This document shows, piece by piece, positions 24,516-38,345 of a stretch of 64,000 bases of DNA (positions are counted from its first letter, which is position 1; each line of letters starts with the position of its first letter). This DNA comes from Flaccisagitta enflata. Lineage: Eukaryota > Chaetognatha > Sagittoidea > Aphragmophora. The notes under the pieces were generated by a model. That model had not been told where the DNA came from and ran no database searches. It saw only the letters and a program-made list of their open reading frames with translations. The position numbers were made by a program, and so were the translations under genes. Where the stretch lies: NCBI GenBank assembly GCA_965153355.1, contig OZ231127.1, positions 50,096,001 through 50,160,000 of the forward strand, read 5' to 3'.

Positions 24516-25020
24516 GTGTGTCCGTCCCGTTGGATGATCAAGTGGACGTAACTAATTCATGGACTCGTTTCCACGCCCTCTAATGTGTGGTTGATGCGGT
24601 GATAAAAGGCCGGTTATGTGCCAAATATTTCACGCAAGAGTGAACTTGAAACGACGTTTGACTTTTTATCGAAGGGAGGGTCAGTGGACCGCAGTTTCTA
24701 TCTGGTTCTGGCACCCAAATGAGTGCGAGTGCGAGACTGCGAATGGGTATTCAAAGCACCGGTCACTGAAGGAATGTCCAGCCAGTAGCCACACACGACT
24801 ATGGATGTTTGTATGTTACCTACAGTATTCACATTCTATGAGACTTTATGCCCATGCTCTCAACTGCCCAATTGATCATGCACATTCAACTGCCTGGCAC
24901 TTACAGGGGGCAACAACTGCGATTTAACATCTGTGCAATAATTATTGCAACAACATGACATTTATCAATTTTTCTCCCCTTGAGCTTTACTGAATTCACA
25001 TATTTGATCAGGTTTGGTTA
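24516..25020. other. Unassigned sequence
   Basis: A 103-codon plus-strand frame (24616-24927) has a mixed amino-acid composition, but I recognise no domain. It is not called as a gene. Confidence 0.3.
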
Positions 25021-25240
25021 TTTTTAGTCGCGTGCTACGCGACTCTACAACCCGCTCTGTCGGTCCGTCGGTCCGTCCGTCCGTCGGTCCGTCGGTCCGT
25101 CCGTCCGTCCGTCACACTTTACTTTTTTTGGGTTTTTGCGGTCTTTGGCCTTACTGCTCCTGCCCAAATGATGGAGTGGCCTTAAATATGGCCCCTGCCC
25201 ACCCGCACGCGACTTCGGTAGCCGTGTATCCGGCCTTGTT
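25021..25240 (+). mobile_element. Family B HINE-like element, complete (B5)
   Basis: A clean 220-bp reference copy: TTTTTAGTCGCGTGC, facing ACGCGACTCTACAACCC, a GTCGGTCCGTC tract, the body motif TGCTCCTGCCCAAATG, GCACGCGACT (complement of the 5' stem), GCCG-TGTATC-CGGC and CTTGTT. Confidence 0.87.
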
Positions 25241-25902
25241 ATGATAATACTCGCTATAACAAGAAAGAAAAAAGATTTCAATCCCTTTAAGAAGGCGCAA
25301 GTTTCATTTATTTAACAGAACTAAGAGGTAATTGTGTTCAGAATGTCAATTTTTGGATAACTTTTACACCAAGATTTGACCACTTTGCTTGTGAAATTAG
25401 ACTTGAAATCCATGAGATTATAAAACTACAGCTCAAGATCTAACTAGTGGCGCAATCCGCATGATTTGGTCTATGTTTTAAGAGTCTCTTAAAAGATGAC
25501 ATTGTTTTCTGGTAACTTTGCAGTGCCAAGAGAGATACCTATATGTTTTTATATCTTGGCTGTGTTTTAACTAATTGGGATGTTAGGGAAAAAATCGAAA
25601 AACGTTTTTCGATTTTTTGAGTTTCGCTTAGGAATTAATTTTTTCCATTTTCGCTTAGGGCGTTTTGGGAAAGTTGAGTCACGACTAGGCTCGCCCGGGG
25701 CTGGGGTTGAAATTGGTACAGGGTGAAAGAGGGCACTTTTTTACACCTTCTGGAAAAAATCAGGGCACTGTCGGACCAATACTTTAGGCGCTATGAATTT
25801 TTTAATCTTTTTTTATTTTTTCACATTTTCCGCATTTTTCTCAAAGATCTTTATTTTTCATCGATCTCAATTTTGAGCCCTAAATAACTATAAAAATGAG
25901 TT
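25241..25902. other. Unassigned; contains a 30-bp perfect palindrome
   Basis: 25589-25618 is a perfect 30-bp palindrome (15-bp arms AAAAAATCGAAAAAC). Nothing else is recognised. Confidence 0.6.
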
Positions 25903-26528
25903 CAGCAGAGGGCAGAGGGAGGGAGGGAGAGGGAGGGAAGGAGAAGGAGGGAGAGAGAGAGAGGGAAGGAGAGGGAGGAAAGGAGAGGGAGGAAAGGAGA
26001 GGGAGGGAGGGAGGGATAGGGAGGGTGGGAAAAGGAGTAAGGGAGGGTGGGAGAGGGAGGGAGAGGGGGAGGGAGGGAGAAGGAGGGAGGGAGGGAGAGG
26101 GAGAGTAGGAGGGAGAGGGGGAGGGGGAGGAAAAGGGAAGGAAAGAGAGAGGGGGAGGGAGGGACAGAGAGAAAGAGGGAGGGGGAGGGTGAGGGGGAGG
26201 GAAAAGAAAGGAGACAGGGAGGGAGGGGTAGGGGAGGGAAAGATTGAGGGAGGGAGGGGGAGAGAGAGGGGGAGGGAGAGGGGGAGGGAAAGGGAGGGAG
26301 AGAGAGAGGGAGAGGGAGGGAGGGAGAGGGAGGGGGAGGGAGAGTGAGAGGGGGAGGGAGAGTGAGAGGGGAGAGAGAGGGGGAGGGTGAGGAAAAGGGA
26401 GGGAGCGAGGGAGAGAGGGGGAGGGAGTGAGGGAGAGAGGGAGGGGGAGGGAAGGAGAGAGGGAGGGAACACGGGAAGGAGACAGAGAGAGAGAGGGTGA
26501 GAGTCACACACATACACACACACACACA
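25903..26528. repeat. GGGA/GAGGGA polypurine tract with a short (CA)n
   Basis: About 590 nt of G+A-only sequence on the plus strand, then CACACA repeats at 26505-26528. It lies just outside the known part of the left inverted-duplication arm. Confidence 0.95.
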
Positions 26529-26536
26529 AAACAGCC

Positions 26537-26585
26537 CTTACAATTTTTTTCCGGTCGGCGAGAGCCGCCTTTGCTGGTATTCATG
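26537..26585 (+). repeat. T6-hairpin motif, inverted partner at 36202-36250
   Basis: TTTTTTCCGGTCGGCGAGAG followed by CCGCCTTT forms a CGGC-GAGA-GCCG hairpin. The reverse complement occurs at about 36202-36250. T-run plus hairpin resembles the 5' end of the other HINE-like families. Confidence 0.6.
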
Positions 26586-26952
26586 AGCAAAATGAAGCAT
26601 TTTTTGAGTACTAACTAATTGTGAAAACCAAATTTCTTCATTTCTTTTCATTAAGGTTTCACTATCATACCAAATTGTTGCAATAATTCTTGCACAGGTT
26701 TTAGCAGTGATAAGTTAGCACAGCGGCTTTTCCATCTGTAATTCCCAGCCCATCTCGTTTACACCGCGTCGAAAGGTAAAGCAAATAATGAAGGAAGATA
26801 TAGGATCATTTTTCATTCCTTTTTTACCCGCTCTTTTTCTCAAATCGTTATTGCACTCTCCTCCACCAGTCCACCATCTTAGCAGTTGTCTATATGACTG
26901 TACGTCTGTCTTTCTGTCTCTCTTCATGTTAATCTGTCTTTCTCTCTGTCTG

Positions 26953-27443
26953 TTTTTAGATGCGTCCGTCAGGAACGCATCTCTATAAGAGGGTCTGTCC
27001 GTCCGTCCGTCCGTCCGTCCGTCGGTCCGTCCGTCCGTCCGTCCGTCCGTCCGTCCGTCCGTCCGTCCGTCCGGCTGTTTTTGGCCACGGTGAGATTCTA
27101 CAATGAAACAAATGATCAACCAACATGTTTTGAGAGTCTTTTCACCCGTCTGTTTGTCCATCTGTCTCGCCATACATATGTCTCATGATCTATACACGCT
27201 GAGACACAGCCCACACTCGACTGATTCGCGAAGTGAAATCCTGGGCTTAAATCCATCCTTAAATGGATATCCCTTGATTTAGAGCTTACATATAAGGATT
27301 AGTCATAGCGACAAGCAACTTAAAAGTTAAAATCGATAGATATCAACTGAAGGATTCTCATCCGAAAGAAATACTACTTCGCGATTTACAATTAAACAAA
27401 GTAAGTGTGAGCCCGGACGCATCGTTGCCCGATCGGGCTTGTT
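26953..27443 (+). mobile_element. Family A HINE-like element, left arm (A2)
   Basis: Starts TTTTTAGATGCGTCC, facing AACGCATC, CTCTATAAGAGG, (GTCC)n at 26995-27073 and GGCCACGGTGAG. Ends GGACGCATC, GCCCGATCGGGC, TTGTT. Compared with A1 and the right-arm copy it lacks about 24 bp between two GGCTGT repeats. Confidence 0.87.
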
Positions 27444-27545
27444 CTGTTTGTCTATCGGTCTGTATATCAGTTTGTCTGTTTACGCGTGTCTCTCTATGCC
27501 TGTTTTTCTGTCTTTACCTTTTCATTTGTTGATCTGATTGTCCGT

Positions 27546-28010
<465 letters not shown>

Positions 28011-28597
28011 AATAGTCGCAAAAGCGTTAGATGGTCAGCAGTACCCGTGCCCTGCCAAAGTAGGTTGTGGTTGAAGTTGAGGGGGGAGCAGGGCAGCGGC
28101 CCCGAAGGGGTCGATGACCTATGCTTTCATACATATGGGGGATTTTCTCCTTCTTCATGTCCGCCCCCCCCCTCAAATCCCAGTCTCGAGGCCCAAATTC
28201 CAGTCTCGAGGCCCAAATCCCAGTCTTGAGGCCCAAATCCCAGTCTTGAGGCCCAAATCCCAGCCTCAAGGCACAAATCCTAGCCTCAAGGCCCAAATCC
28301 TAGCCTGGAGGCTGAGTTTTGGGCCTCAAGGCCGGGATCTGGGCCTCTTGGCTGAGATGTTGACGTTGAGGCTGAGATTTAGGCTTCAAGACTGAAATCT
28401 GGGCCTCCAGGCTAGGATTTGGGCCTTGAGGCTAGGATTTGGGCCTTGAGGCTGGGATTTGGGCCTCAAGACTGGGATTTGGGCCTCGAGACTGGAATTT
28501 GGGCCTCGAGAATGGGATTTGAGGGGGCGGGTAAGACATGAAGGGAAAATCCATATGTAACATCGGTCCATCGACCCATCGGTCCTGTAAAGAAAAA
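28011..28597 (-). mobile_element. Family D HINE-like element, left arm (D3)
   Basis: The 3' end lies at 28011 (minus-strand CGC-TTTT-GCG-ACTATT). Next inward come GCTGACCATC, GGGCACGG, the GCAGGGCA pairing box and GGCCCC-GAA-GGGG. The interior is about 15 diverged copies of a roughly 21-bp unit like GAGGCCCAAATCCCAGTCTC, in both orientations. The 5' T run is near 28597. It abuts D4. Confidence 0.75.
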
Positions 28598-29130
28598 CAG
28601 GTCGCCAAAGGGCAATAGGTGGTCAGCGACACCGGTTGCCCTGCTTTGCATGGTTGTTAATTTGAGTGAAGGGAAGCAGGGCAGCGGTCCCAAAGAGGAC
28701 GAAGTCCTGTAGAATACAGGGAACTTTCATTCGTTTCTATTTCTCCGTCCGTCCGCCTCTGATAGGCCTGAGGTCTGATATCTGGCCCTCTCTGCCTAAA
28801 ATCTGCCTTCTCAGGCCTGAAATCTGCCCTCTCAGGCCTTGAATCTGAGAGGGCAGATTTCAGGCCGGAGAGGGCAGATTTCAGGCCGGAGAGGGCAGAT
28901 TCAAAGCCTGAGAGGACAGGTTTCAGGCCTGAAAGGGCAAATCTTAGGCCAAAGAGGGCAGATTCAAGGCCTGAGAGGGCAGATTTCAAGCCTGAGAAGG
29001 CAGATTTTAGGTCTGAGAGGGCAGATTTCAGGCCTGAGAGGGCCTGGGGGGGACGAACAAACGGAGAAACAAATGAACAAACCAAAGTCCCCTGTGTTTT
29101 ACAGGACTTTGTCCCCTTCCGGGCCGCTGA
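28598..29130 (-). mobile_element. Family D HINE-like element, left arm (D4), 5' end clipped
   Basis: It has the same layout as D3. The 3' hairpin is GCCCTTTGGC-like, followed by the pairing boxes TTGCCCTGC and GCAGGGCA. The interior is a minisatellite of AGGCCTGAGAGGGCAGATTT units. In the right arm this element ends GGGCTGCCC-type sequence plus a T run. Here the terminal nine or so bases are replaced by GAGAGA. Confidence 0.75.
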
Positions 29131-29212
29131 GAGAGAGAGACTCCTGTATGTAAGAATTTTTCCCCAGGAAACCCACGCACGCGTCCGGACACGCGCGCCC
29201 GCACGTTTACGT

Positions 29213-29216
<4 letters not shown>

Positions 29217-29266
<50 letters not shown>
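29217..29266. repeat. (CT)n microsatellite
   Basis: 25 CT units. The partner (GA)n at 61314-61398 is longer. Confidence 0.97.
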
Positions 29267-29272
<6 letters not shown>

Positions 29273-29687
29273 ACAGAGCGCGTGGGCCAATCACGCGTCG
29301 GACGTTTTCCCTCCTTCCTCTTTTTCCACTCTTCTTCTTCCTCTTTCTCTTTTTTACCTCCTTTTCCTCTTCATTTTCCTTTTTCCTTTCTTTTCCTTTT
29401 TCCTTTCTTTTCTTTTTTCCTTCGTCTCTTCTTTCACTTCTTTCACTGCCCCTTCCTCATCATTCACATTTCTCGTCATATAACGATTCTTCCATTTTTC
29501 CCCCTCGACGCGTTTGCAGCGTGTTCACTTTTATGTTTCTTATTCCTCTTTTCTTCTCTTTTTTCAATTCTTCCCCTTTTTCTCTGTCATTTCTTTGCCA
29601 TTTCTTTTCTGGATTTTTCGTCACTGTTCTTTTTCCTCTGTTCCTATTCATCACCTGTTGCTTTTGATGAAACAATCTTTTCTCTAG

Positions 29688-29822
29688 TTTTTAGGTGCGA
29701 CAAAGCACCTCTATAACTGGCTGTGTCCGTTTGTCGGTGAATTGGTCGGTTGGTTTGTTGGTTGGTAACGCATTCATTCGACAATCCACACGTCGCACCT
29801 TATTGGCCTACTTGGCCTTGTT
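29688..29822 (+). mobile_element. Family C HINE-like element (C2)
   Basis: TTTTTAGGTGCGAC, facing AGCACCTCTATAAC, GGCTGTGTCCG, GTCGGTTGG, then GTCGCACCT (complement of the 5' stem), the GGCC-TACTT-GGCC hairpin and TTGTT. A (CTTT)n tract begins within a few bases of the 3' end. Confidence 0.87.
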
Positions 29823-29823
29823 T

Positions 29824-29824
29824 G

Positions 29825-29895
<71 letters not shown>
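29824..29895. repeat. (CTTT)n microsatellite
   Basis: About 18 CTTT units. The right-arm partner is about 12 bp shorter. Confidence 0.96.
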
Positions 29896-29897
<2 letters not shown>

Positions 29898-29941
29898 TTC
29901 TTTCTTTCTCTTAAAAGATTCTTTCGTTCATTCATTCATTC

Positions 29942-30206
29942 TTTTTCAGTCGCGTGCACGCGACTCTACAACCCGCTCTGTCCGTCGGTTGGTCCGTCCG
30001 TCCGTTGGTCGGTCTGTCACGCTTAGCTTTTTTTTGGCATTTTACGTCATTTTAAGTCATTTTAGGTTATTTTAAGTTATTCAAGGTCATTTTAAATCAA
30101 TTTACGTTTAGTCTTTTAGTCTTTTGGTCTTTTGGTCTTTCGGTCTTTTAATCTTTTAGTCTTACGGTCTTAACAACCGCACGCGACTGTAAGGTGTTGG
30201 CCTTGT
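29942..30206 (+). mobile_element. Family B HINE-like element, complete (B6)
   Basis: TTTTTCAGTCGCGTGC, facing ACGCGACTCTACAACCC, GTCCGTCCGTTGG, TTACGTCATTTTAAGTC, then a GTCTTTTGGTCTTTTA array. Ends CGCACGCGACT, the AAGG-TGTTGG-CCTT hairpin and GTTT. This intact copy defines the pre-insertion structure of B7. Confidence 0.87.
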
Positions 30207-30252
30207 TTCTACATTTTCTTGGTTTTTTTTTCACCGTTCTTCCTATTCCTTT

Positions 30253-30606
30253 TTCTTCTTCTTCTTCTTCTTCTTCTTCTTCTTCTTCTTCTTCTTCTTC
30301 TTCTTCTTCTTCCTCTTCCTCTTCTTCTTCTTCTTCTTCTTCTTCTTCTTTTCCTTCTCCTTCTTATGCTTATGGTTTTGCATTTGCTTCTGCTTCTGCT
30401 TCATCATCATCTTCTTCTTCTGTTTCTGCAAATCTTTTGCTTTTGCTTCATCATTATCATCATCATCAACATCTTCTTCCAGTTCTTCTTCTTCTTCTTC
30501 TTCTTCTTCTTCTTCTTCTTCTTCTTCTTCTTCTTCTTCTTCTTCTTCTTCTTCTTCTTCTTCTTCTTCTTCTTCTTCTTCTACTTCTTCTTCTTCTTCT
30601 TCTTCT
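30253..30606. repeat. (CTT)n microsatellites around a degenerate core
   Basis: CTT runs at 30253-30350 and 30483-30606 are separated by CTTATGC/CATCAT-type sequence. Copy numbers differ from the right arm by about 33 bp in total. Confidence 0.96.
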
Positions 30607-32210
30607 TTCTCCCTTCGAGTTTTTCATCTTGAATGATTGAATGATTTAACTCCATTCTCTCGTCAGTCTTCACTTCTTTTCTCACTCCATTTCCTCTTCT
30701 GGTTTTCTTGTCTCCTTTTATAAATGCACTCGACTTAATAATGTCACCGCAAGTTTAGCCACAAATGCGATTCTGAAACCCACAATGTCGGTCCGTCCGT
30801 CGGTCGATCGTTCGGTAAGACGTTGCGCTTTTAGTCTTGGCTCGCAGCTTTTTTTTTCTTTTTTTTCTTCATCAATACCCCTGCCTTATGTGTTATGACC
30901 AAAAGGACTTCCGCGCTGTTGCTCCCATGCACAGTAACCACACGTGAATATAGGTCATTCGAGTCTCTTCCAGGTGTTTTTTTTTCCTTTATCTGTTTGT
31001 TTGTCTGGTAACCAGCCAATTCACATACGTCCAAGTCTAAAGCAACAGATCTGATGCATATTTCGAGGGCTCTGATTTTCTTATTTCTTCGACTGTGCGC
31101 CAACGCATTACGCGAGGACGCACCGATATTACCGGCTGTTAAAATCAGTGTAACTCTTCATAAACGTTGCCAACGCCCATGTTTTGAACGTTTCTTCGTT
31201 ATATAATCGGACAGAGTGAACAGTTGTTTTCCTTGCCAAAATGGCAAAATGTTTCTGCATCCCTGCGTTCTTAATACATCGGATAACCTTTTGTCCTTTC
31301 GCTTTTCATTTGTGTAATGGATTCAAGGGCGACGGCTTCGTGAAAAAAAAACGCAATTAAAAAGAAACGAAACAAAACAAGAAAAAACGCAATTCTTGTA
31401 GTTTTCGTATTTCGTATTGTAAGAGCCAACGGAAAAAAAAGAGATGGGAAGTAAACAAAAAAGCTAAAAACGAGAAACCCAAATAGATGAGCAGCAGCGA
31501 CACAATACCCCGGAAAGACTATTTCTGAAAAAAAGGAAAGGGAAGAAAGGGAAAAAAGAAATGTTAAGAAAAGAAAATGATGATGAAAGAGGCAAGAATT
31601 GCGATATGACAAAGATTCTCCTTTCTGCTTGTGCGCTAACGGCAGACGTTCTTCCGAAATCAAATCTCGATTGTTCAATCCTCGGATTAAATCACCTCGC
31701 TCGTTGTATTGAACGCCTTTAGGAATTTAGCTTCTACTTCTAGCCAGCTTTGACAGCTTTCATTTGTTTGTATCTCTCTTAAGTTGCGGACTGTCGACTC
31801 CAAAAGAAGCTCCATCCGTCCGTCTGTCCGTCGGTCTGTCCGTAACACTCAAGCAAAAAACGCCCACACCCATCCGTCCGCGGCTGGCACCGTTGTACGC
31901 CCGGGGTACCTGCTGATCGTAAGCAGACGATTCGATTTATCGCCATGTCTATTGTGCACATTGTGCACAATGACCAGAAAAACCCTCAATGAAGTTTACA
32001 ACTTGATTCCAGAAGAGAAAAAAAGAACATTCGGCAACAGTTGTCTCATGACGAAAGGAAATTTACGACTACGTTTGGGAATAAAAATTTTACCAAGATC
32101 GCAATGCAATTCTGCTTCAGAACCTGAAAATACCATCGCGGTTTTCAAAGCACAAGCGTTCGGAATACAGACACTAAAACGCACGGACACACAGTCATAC
32201 ACACACATAC
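30607..32210. other. Unassigned sequence of the duplicated segment
   Basis: No gene is recognised in either arm. 31784-31925 carries GTTGCGGAC, CCGTCCGTCTGTCC and GTCCGCGGC, a possible decayed B2-type HINE-like copy. Confidence 0.4.
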
Positions 32211-32211
32211 A

Positions 32212-33530
<1,319 letters not shown>

Positions 33531-33620
<90 letters not shown>
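33531..33620. repeat. (GA)n microsatellite
   Basis: 45 GA units. The right-arm partner is three units longer. Confidence 0.97.
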
Positions 33621-33623
<3 letters not shown>

Positions 33624-33640
33624 GACATCGACAGGAGTCT

Positions 33641-33757
33641 TACACAATGATCCAGTGGCATGGCCCAATGTGGTGGATCGCATGGCCTCTCAGAAAATCG
33701 GATGCCAATTCATGTTCATCAAGCCTGGGTAGGCTCCCTCGGTTAACAACAGCAACA
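33641..33757 (+). mobile_element. Diverged SINE 3' remnant
   Basis: CCAATGTGGTGGATCG followed by TGGCCT, later GCCTGGGTAGG and an AACAACAGCAAC tail, aligns with the 3' body of the SINE at 11440-11551 (CCCATGTGGTGGGTCG, TGGCCT, CCTGGGCTAC, CAACAACAAC). No promoter boxes remain because a (GA)n tract replaces the head. The inverted copy is at about 56785-56905. Confidence 0.6.
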
Positions 33758-34875
33758 GAGAGAGGGGGGGAGTAAGTGGTGATCGGCGACAGAAGGTAAT
33801 AGTCGATGGCGCAATCAAAGAGTTTTTGGGGAAAGCCGTAAGAATGGATTTAGGGTTCATTTGTCACTTTTGCTGGGGAATTGGAAGGAGTCATAGGAGT
33901 TTGAAAGTACTAGGTTGGGTGGCTAGAGTGGCTCATGAGGAACAATGTAAAATACGGTGCTTGTGGTTCATGAAGAAAACCAAAAAATGTGTAGTTTAAG
34001 GGATTCCAGGGGTTTCAGGGCCTTCCAAGGGTTTGAACAAATGGGTACTACGTCTACGGCGATGATTAATCACTATGATAATGTTTACCATGGACGTCAA
34101 AAACGACGGCGATGATGCAAAAGAGTGTGAAAATGCCGGTATTTCGCCACTCGTCATTTTTGTCACAGCCGGTGTGTTGCGTTGCGAGCTTCCGGCCGAG
34201 AGCAAAGTTTCAGCTTTTCAGGCGACAACCGCCAGCTTGACAAATTGAAAATTTGACACTTTTAACTTAGTCGAGCTTATTGCCACTTTTTCTCTACATG
34301 AGTTCACCCTCGCCCTGCTTCCTACCACCCTCCCCCTCCCCCCCGGCCTCACCTCCCGCTCTCCCTCTATGACTCTCAATTCGGAACGATGTCACCCTCC
34401 ACCATACATGTTTGTATCCCTTTTGCTGCTAGTACGACCAGTATACGATATTGAATCCAACTGGTAAAGTTCTTTGTGGTGTTTTACAAATACCCCAAGT
34501 ACAAGTTCAAGTTCATGTTCGGGTTCAAAAGTACCAGCACCAGTCCCTTGCGATTGGGTAAGGGCAGAAATATGCATTTTTGAACTCGAGCGTTGCTTTT
34601 CCTGCTGGGGACCAGTGGAACCCTGCGGCTCCAGCAGCAGGGACCATTCCCGAGTGTTACAGACCGACGGACAACTTTCTAAGCACTACCAAACCCCTCT
34701 TCCTCCACATAACAACTCCCTCCAGTTCCATCGCGCAAATTGATCTATCTTTTTTTTTCTCATTCCACTTTCATGACAGTATTTATCTGAAACAACTTTC
34801 TCTTGTCAAATAAGCAGTAAAACAGTACCCAAAGGCGGAATTGATAAACGAAATTCAAATGATCGATTTTCTATG
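33758..34875. other. Unassigned sequence of the duplicated segment
   Basis: Several 60-90 codon frames occur identically in both arms, but none has a recognisable domain. Their sharing follows from the duplication. Confidence 0.35.
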
Positions 34876-35001
34876 AACAAGCCCGATCCCCAAATCGATG
34901 CGTCACTTTAGCTTTAGCTGCATGCCCCAAGATATGGATCTACCGTAAGTTAAGATGGGAAAACAACAACATTGAGCTTTTGCAACGATTTATCAAGAAA
35001 T
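34876..35001 (-). mobile_element. Family A HINE-like 3' fragment cut at the duplication breakpoint
   Basis: AACAAGCCCGATCCCC and ATCGATGCGTCACTT match the 3' end of the complete element at 55132-55666. Homology stops abruptly at 35001. The rest of the element exists only at the right locus. Confidence 0.85.
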
Positions 35002-35002
35002 T

Positions 35003-36213
35003 TTTAACTTCACCACCAGGAAGTGATTGTTTGAATCTTTTGTTTTCCTTGATCACTTTACAAAGTCAACTATAAAAAAAAACTTAAAAAAAAAAGTTAA
35101 TAGATTTTGATGAAATACTTTTCATAAGATTGGACAGTGTCTGTGGGTAACAAAAGTACATTTGAGAAAATCCAAAAATAAAGAAAAAATTTTTTTGAAG
35201 ATTAACCTCCTACAACAAGCATGTCATGACTTACAGCAATACAGCAACATGATAATGAGTAAATTGACAAGGAGACTGTTGTACTCTATTCAAAGACCCC
35301 AGGCATTGCTCTGGGACGATTATGGGTCCGCTTGTGATCTGATGCTCACTTTAAACAATTGAAGTAGTAGAAAATAGCTTTGAGATTTGAGCCTTTGTGA
35401 GTCTGATATTCTCCCCAAATTTGAATGTGAGCTCAATAATTACTTGGACATTCTTTTGTCTTGTCACCAGCTGCCAAAAAAAAATCATACAATTTTCATT
35501 TTCAACAAATACATCTTTATTTTGGTAAAAAAAAGAAGTACATTTAAGCCCTAAAGATATTGTTCATAAAGGAAAAGCAGATCAGCCTGTTATATTCAGG
35601 ACGACTAAATGCTAATGGTATTAAAAGACAGGTCAGGTTTGTATGTATAGTCCCACAGGCACAAGGCTCTGTGAGAAGTATTTATGCACATAGGCACTTC
35701 TACTTACTTTAATTAAGCAAATAAAAGAATTTTAGCTTCGCCACCAGGGGGTGATTGTTTGAATCTTTTGTTTTCCTTGATCACTTTAGAGTCAACTATA
35801 AAAAAAAACTAAAAAAAACAAAGTTAATAGTTTGATGAAATACTTTTCACTTAAGTTGGACAGTGTCTGTAGGTAACAAAAAAGTGCAGTGGAGCCAAAA
35901 ATAAGAAAATTTTTTTTGAGGATTAACCTCCTAACAAGCATGTATGTGACTTGTAATACAACAACATGATAATGAGTAAATTGACAAGGGAGACTGTTGT
36001 ACTCTATTCAAAGACCCCAGGCACATGGCTCTGGGACGATTACAAGTCAGCTTGTGATCTGATACTCACTTTAAACAAGTGAAGTAGTAGAAATTAGCTT
36101 CATGGATTGGGGCCTTTGTGAAAAGTCTCATATTCTCCCCAAATTCGAATGCATGAGCTCAATAAGTACTTGGACATTCTTTTGTCTCGTCACCAGCTGC
36201 CAAAAAAATCATA
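35003..36213 (+). repeat. Direct duplication of a unit of about 480 bp
   Basis: 35003-35490 and 35735-36213 align over their length (CTTCRCCACCAGG start, ACCAGCTGCCAAAAAAA end) with perhaps 10-15% divergence. 35491-35734 separates them. The first copy starts exactly at the inner breakpoint of the left arm. Confidence 0.9.
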
Positions 36214-36250
36214 CCAATAAAGGCGGCTCTCGCCGACCGGAAAAAAGTCG
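36202..36250 (-). repeat. T6-hairpin motif, inverted partner of 26537-26585
   Basis: AAAGGCGGCTCTCGCCGACC followed by GGAAAAAA is the reverse complement of the motif left of the left arm. The two bracket 9.7 kb. Confidence 0.6.
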
Positions 36251-36365
36251 TAAATGGGAGTCTCTTTTCAGTGCATGTTGTTTTGTGTGCATCTCATGAT
36301 GTCTGGTTGACTGCTTGCTTGATCTATCTCACTGTGTCTCTTTTTTGGTCTTCCTTTGTCTTTGA

Positions 36366-36380
36366 GTGTGTTTGTGTGTT

Positions 36381-36428
<48 letters not shown>

Positions 36429-36479
36429 TGCATGTGTGTCTCTGTGTGTGTGTGTGTCTGTGTGTGTGTGTGTGTGTGT

Positions 36480-36563
<84 letters not shown>

Positions 36564-36577
36564 TTCTCTCTCTCTGT
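36366..36577. repeat. (TG)n and (CT)n microsatellites
   Basis: TG with interruptions from 36384 to 36480, then CT from 36483 to about 36575. Confidence 0.96.
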
Positions 36578-36634
36578 GTCTCCATGTGTGTGTGAATGTT
36601 TGTGTGAATGTATGTGTGAATGTATGTGTGAATG

Positions 36635-38050
<1,416 letters not shown>

Positions 38051-38345
38051 ACATAGGGACACATAGACAAGTGGACATTGAGACCCAGGGATAAAGACAG
38101 AGACTGATACAAAAACAGAGACTGAGACAGAGAAACAAAGAAACTATTAGCAATAGACGAGTTAAGCGAAAACAATCCAATAAGAGGAGAGTTTTTTTTT
38201 TTTATAATTTCTATGTTCAATTCATTCAGTTCTATTAGGGAATAAGTGTTCGAAAACAAGTGTTTAAGAAACCTACCGACAGACAAACTCACTTTCAAAG
38301 TTAGTTTAGGTATTCTCTTACTGAAGTTATTAAAAGAAGCACTTT

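Noticed and set aside
24616-24927. 103-codon frame of mixed composition
   Set aside because: No domain, splice or promoter signal visible. It could be an exon but cannot be supported.
28839-29153. CRISPR-like array of regular repeats
   Set aside because: The units are contiguous minisatellite copies with no unique spacers, and the genome is eukaryotic.
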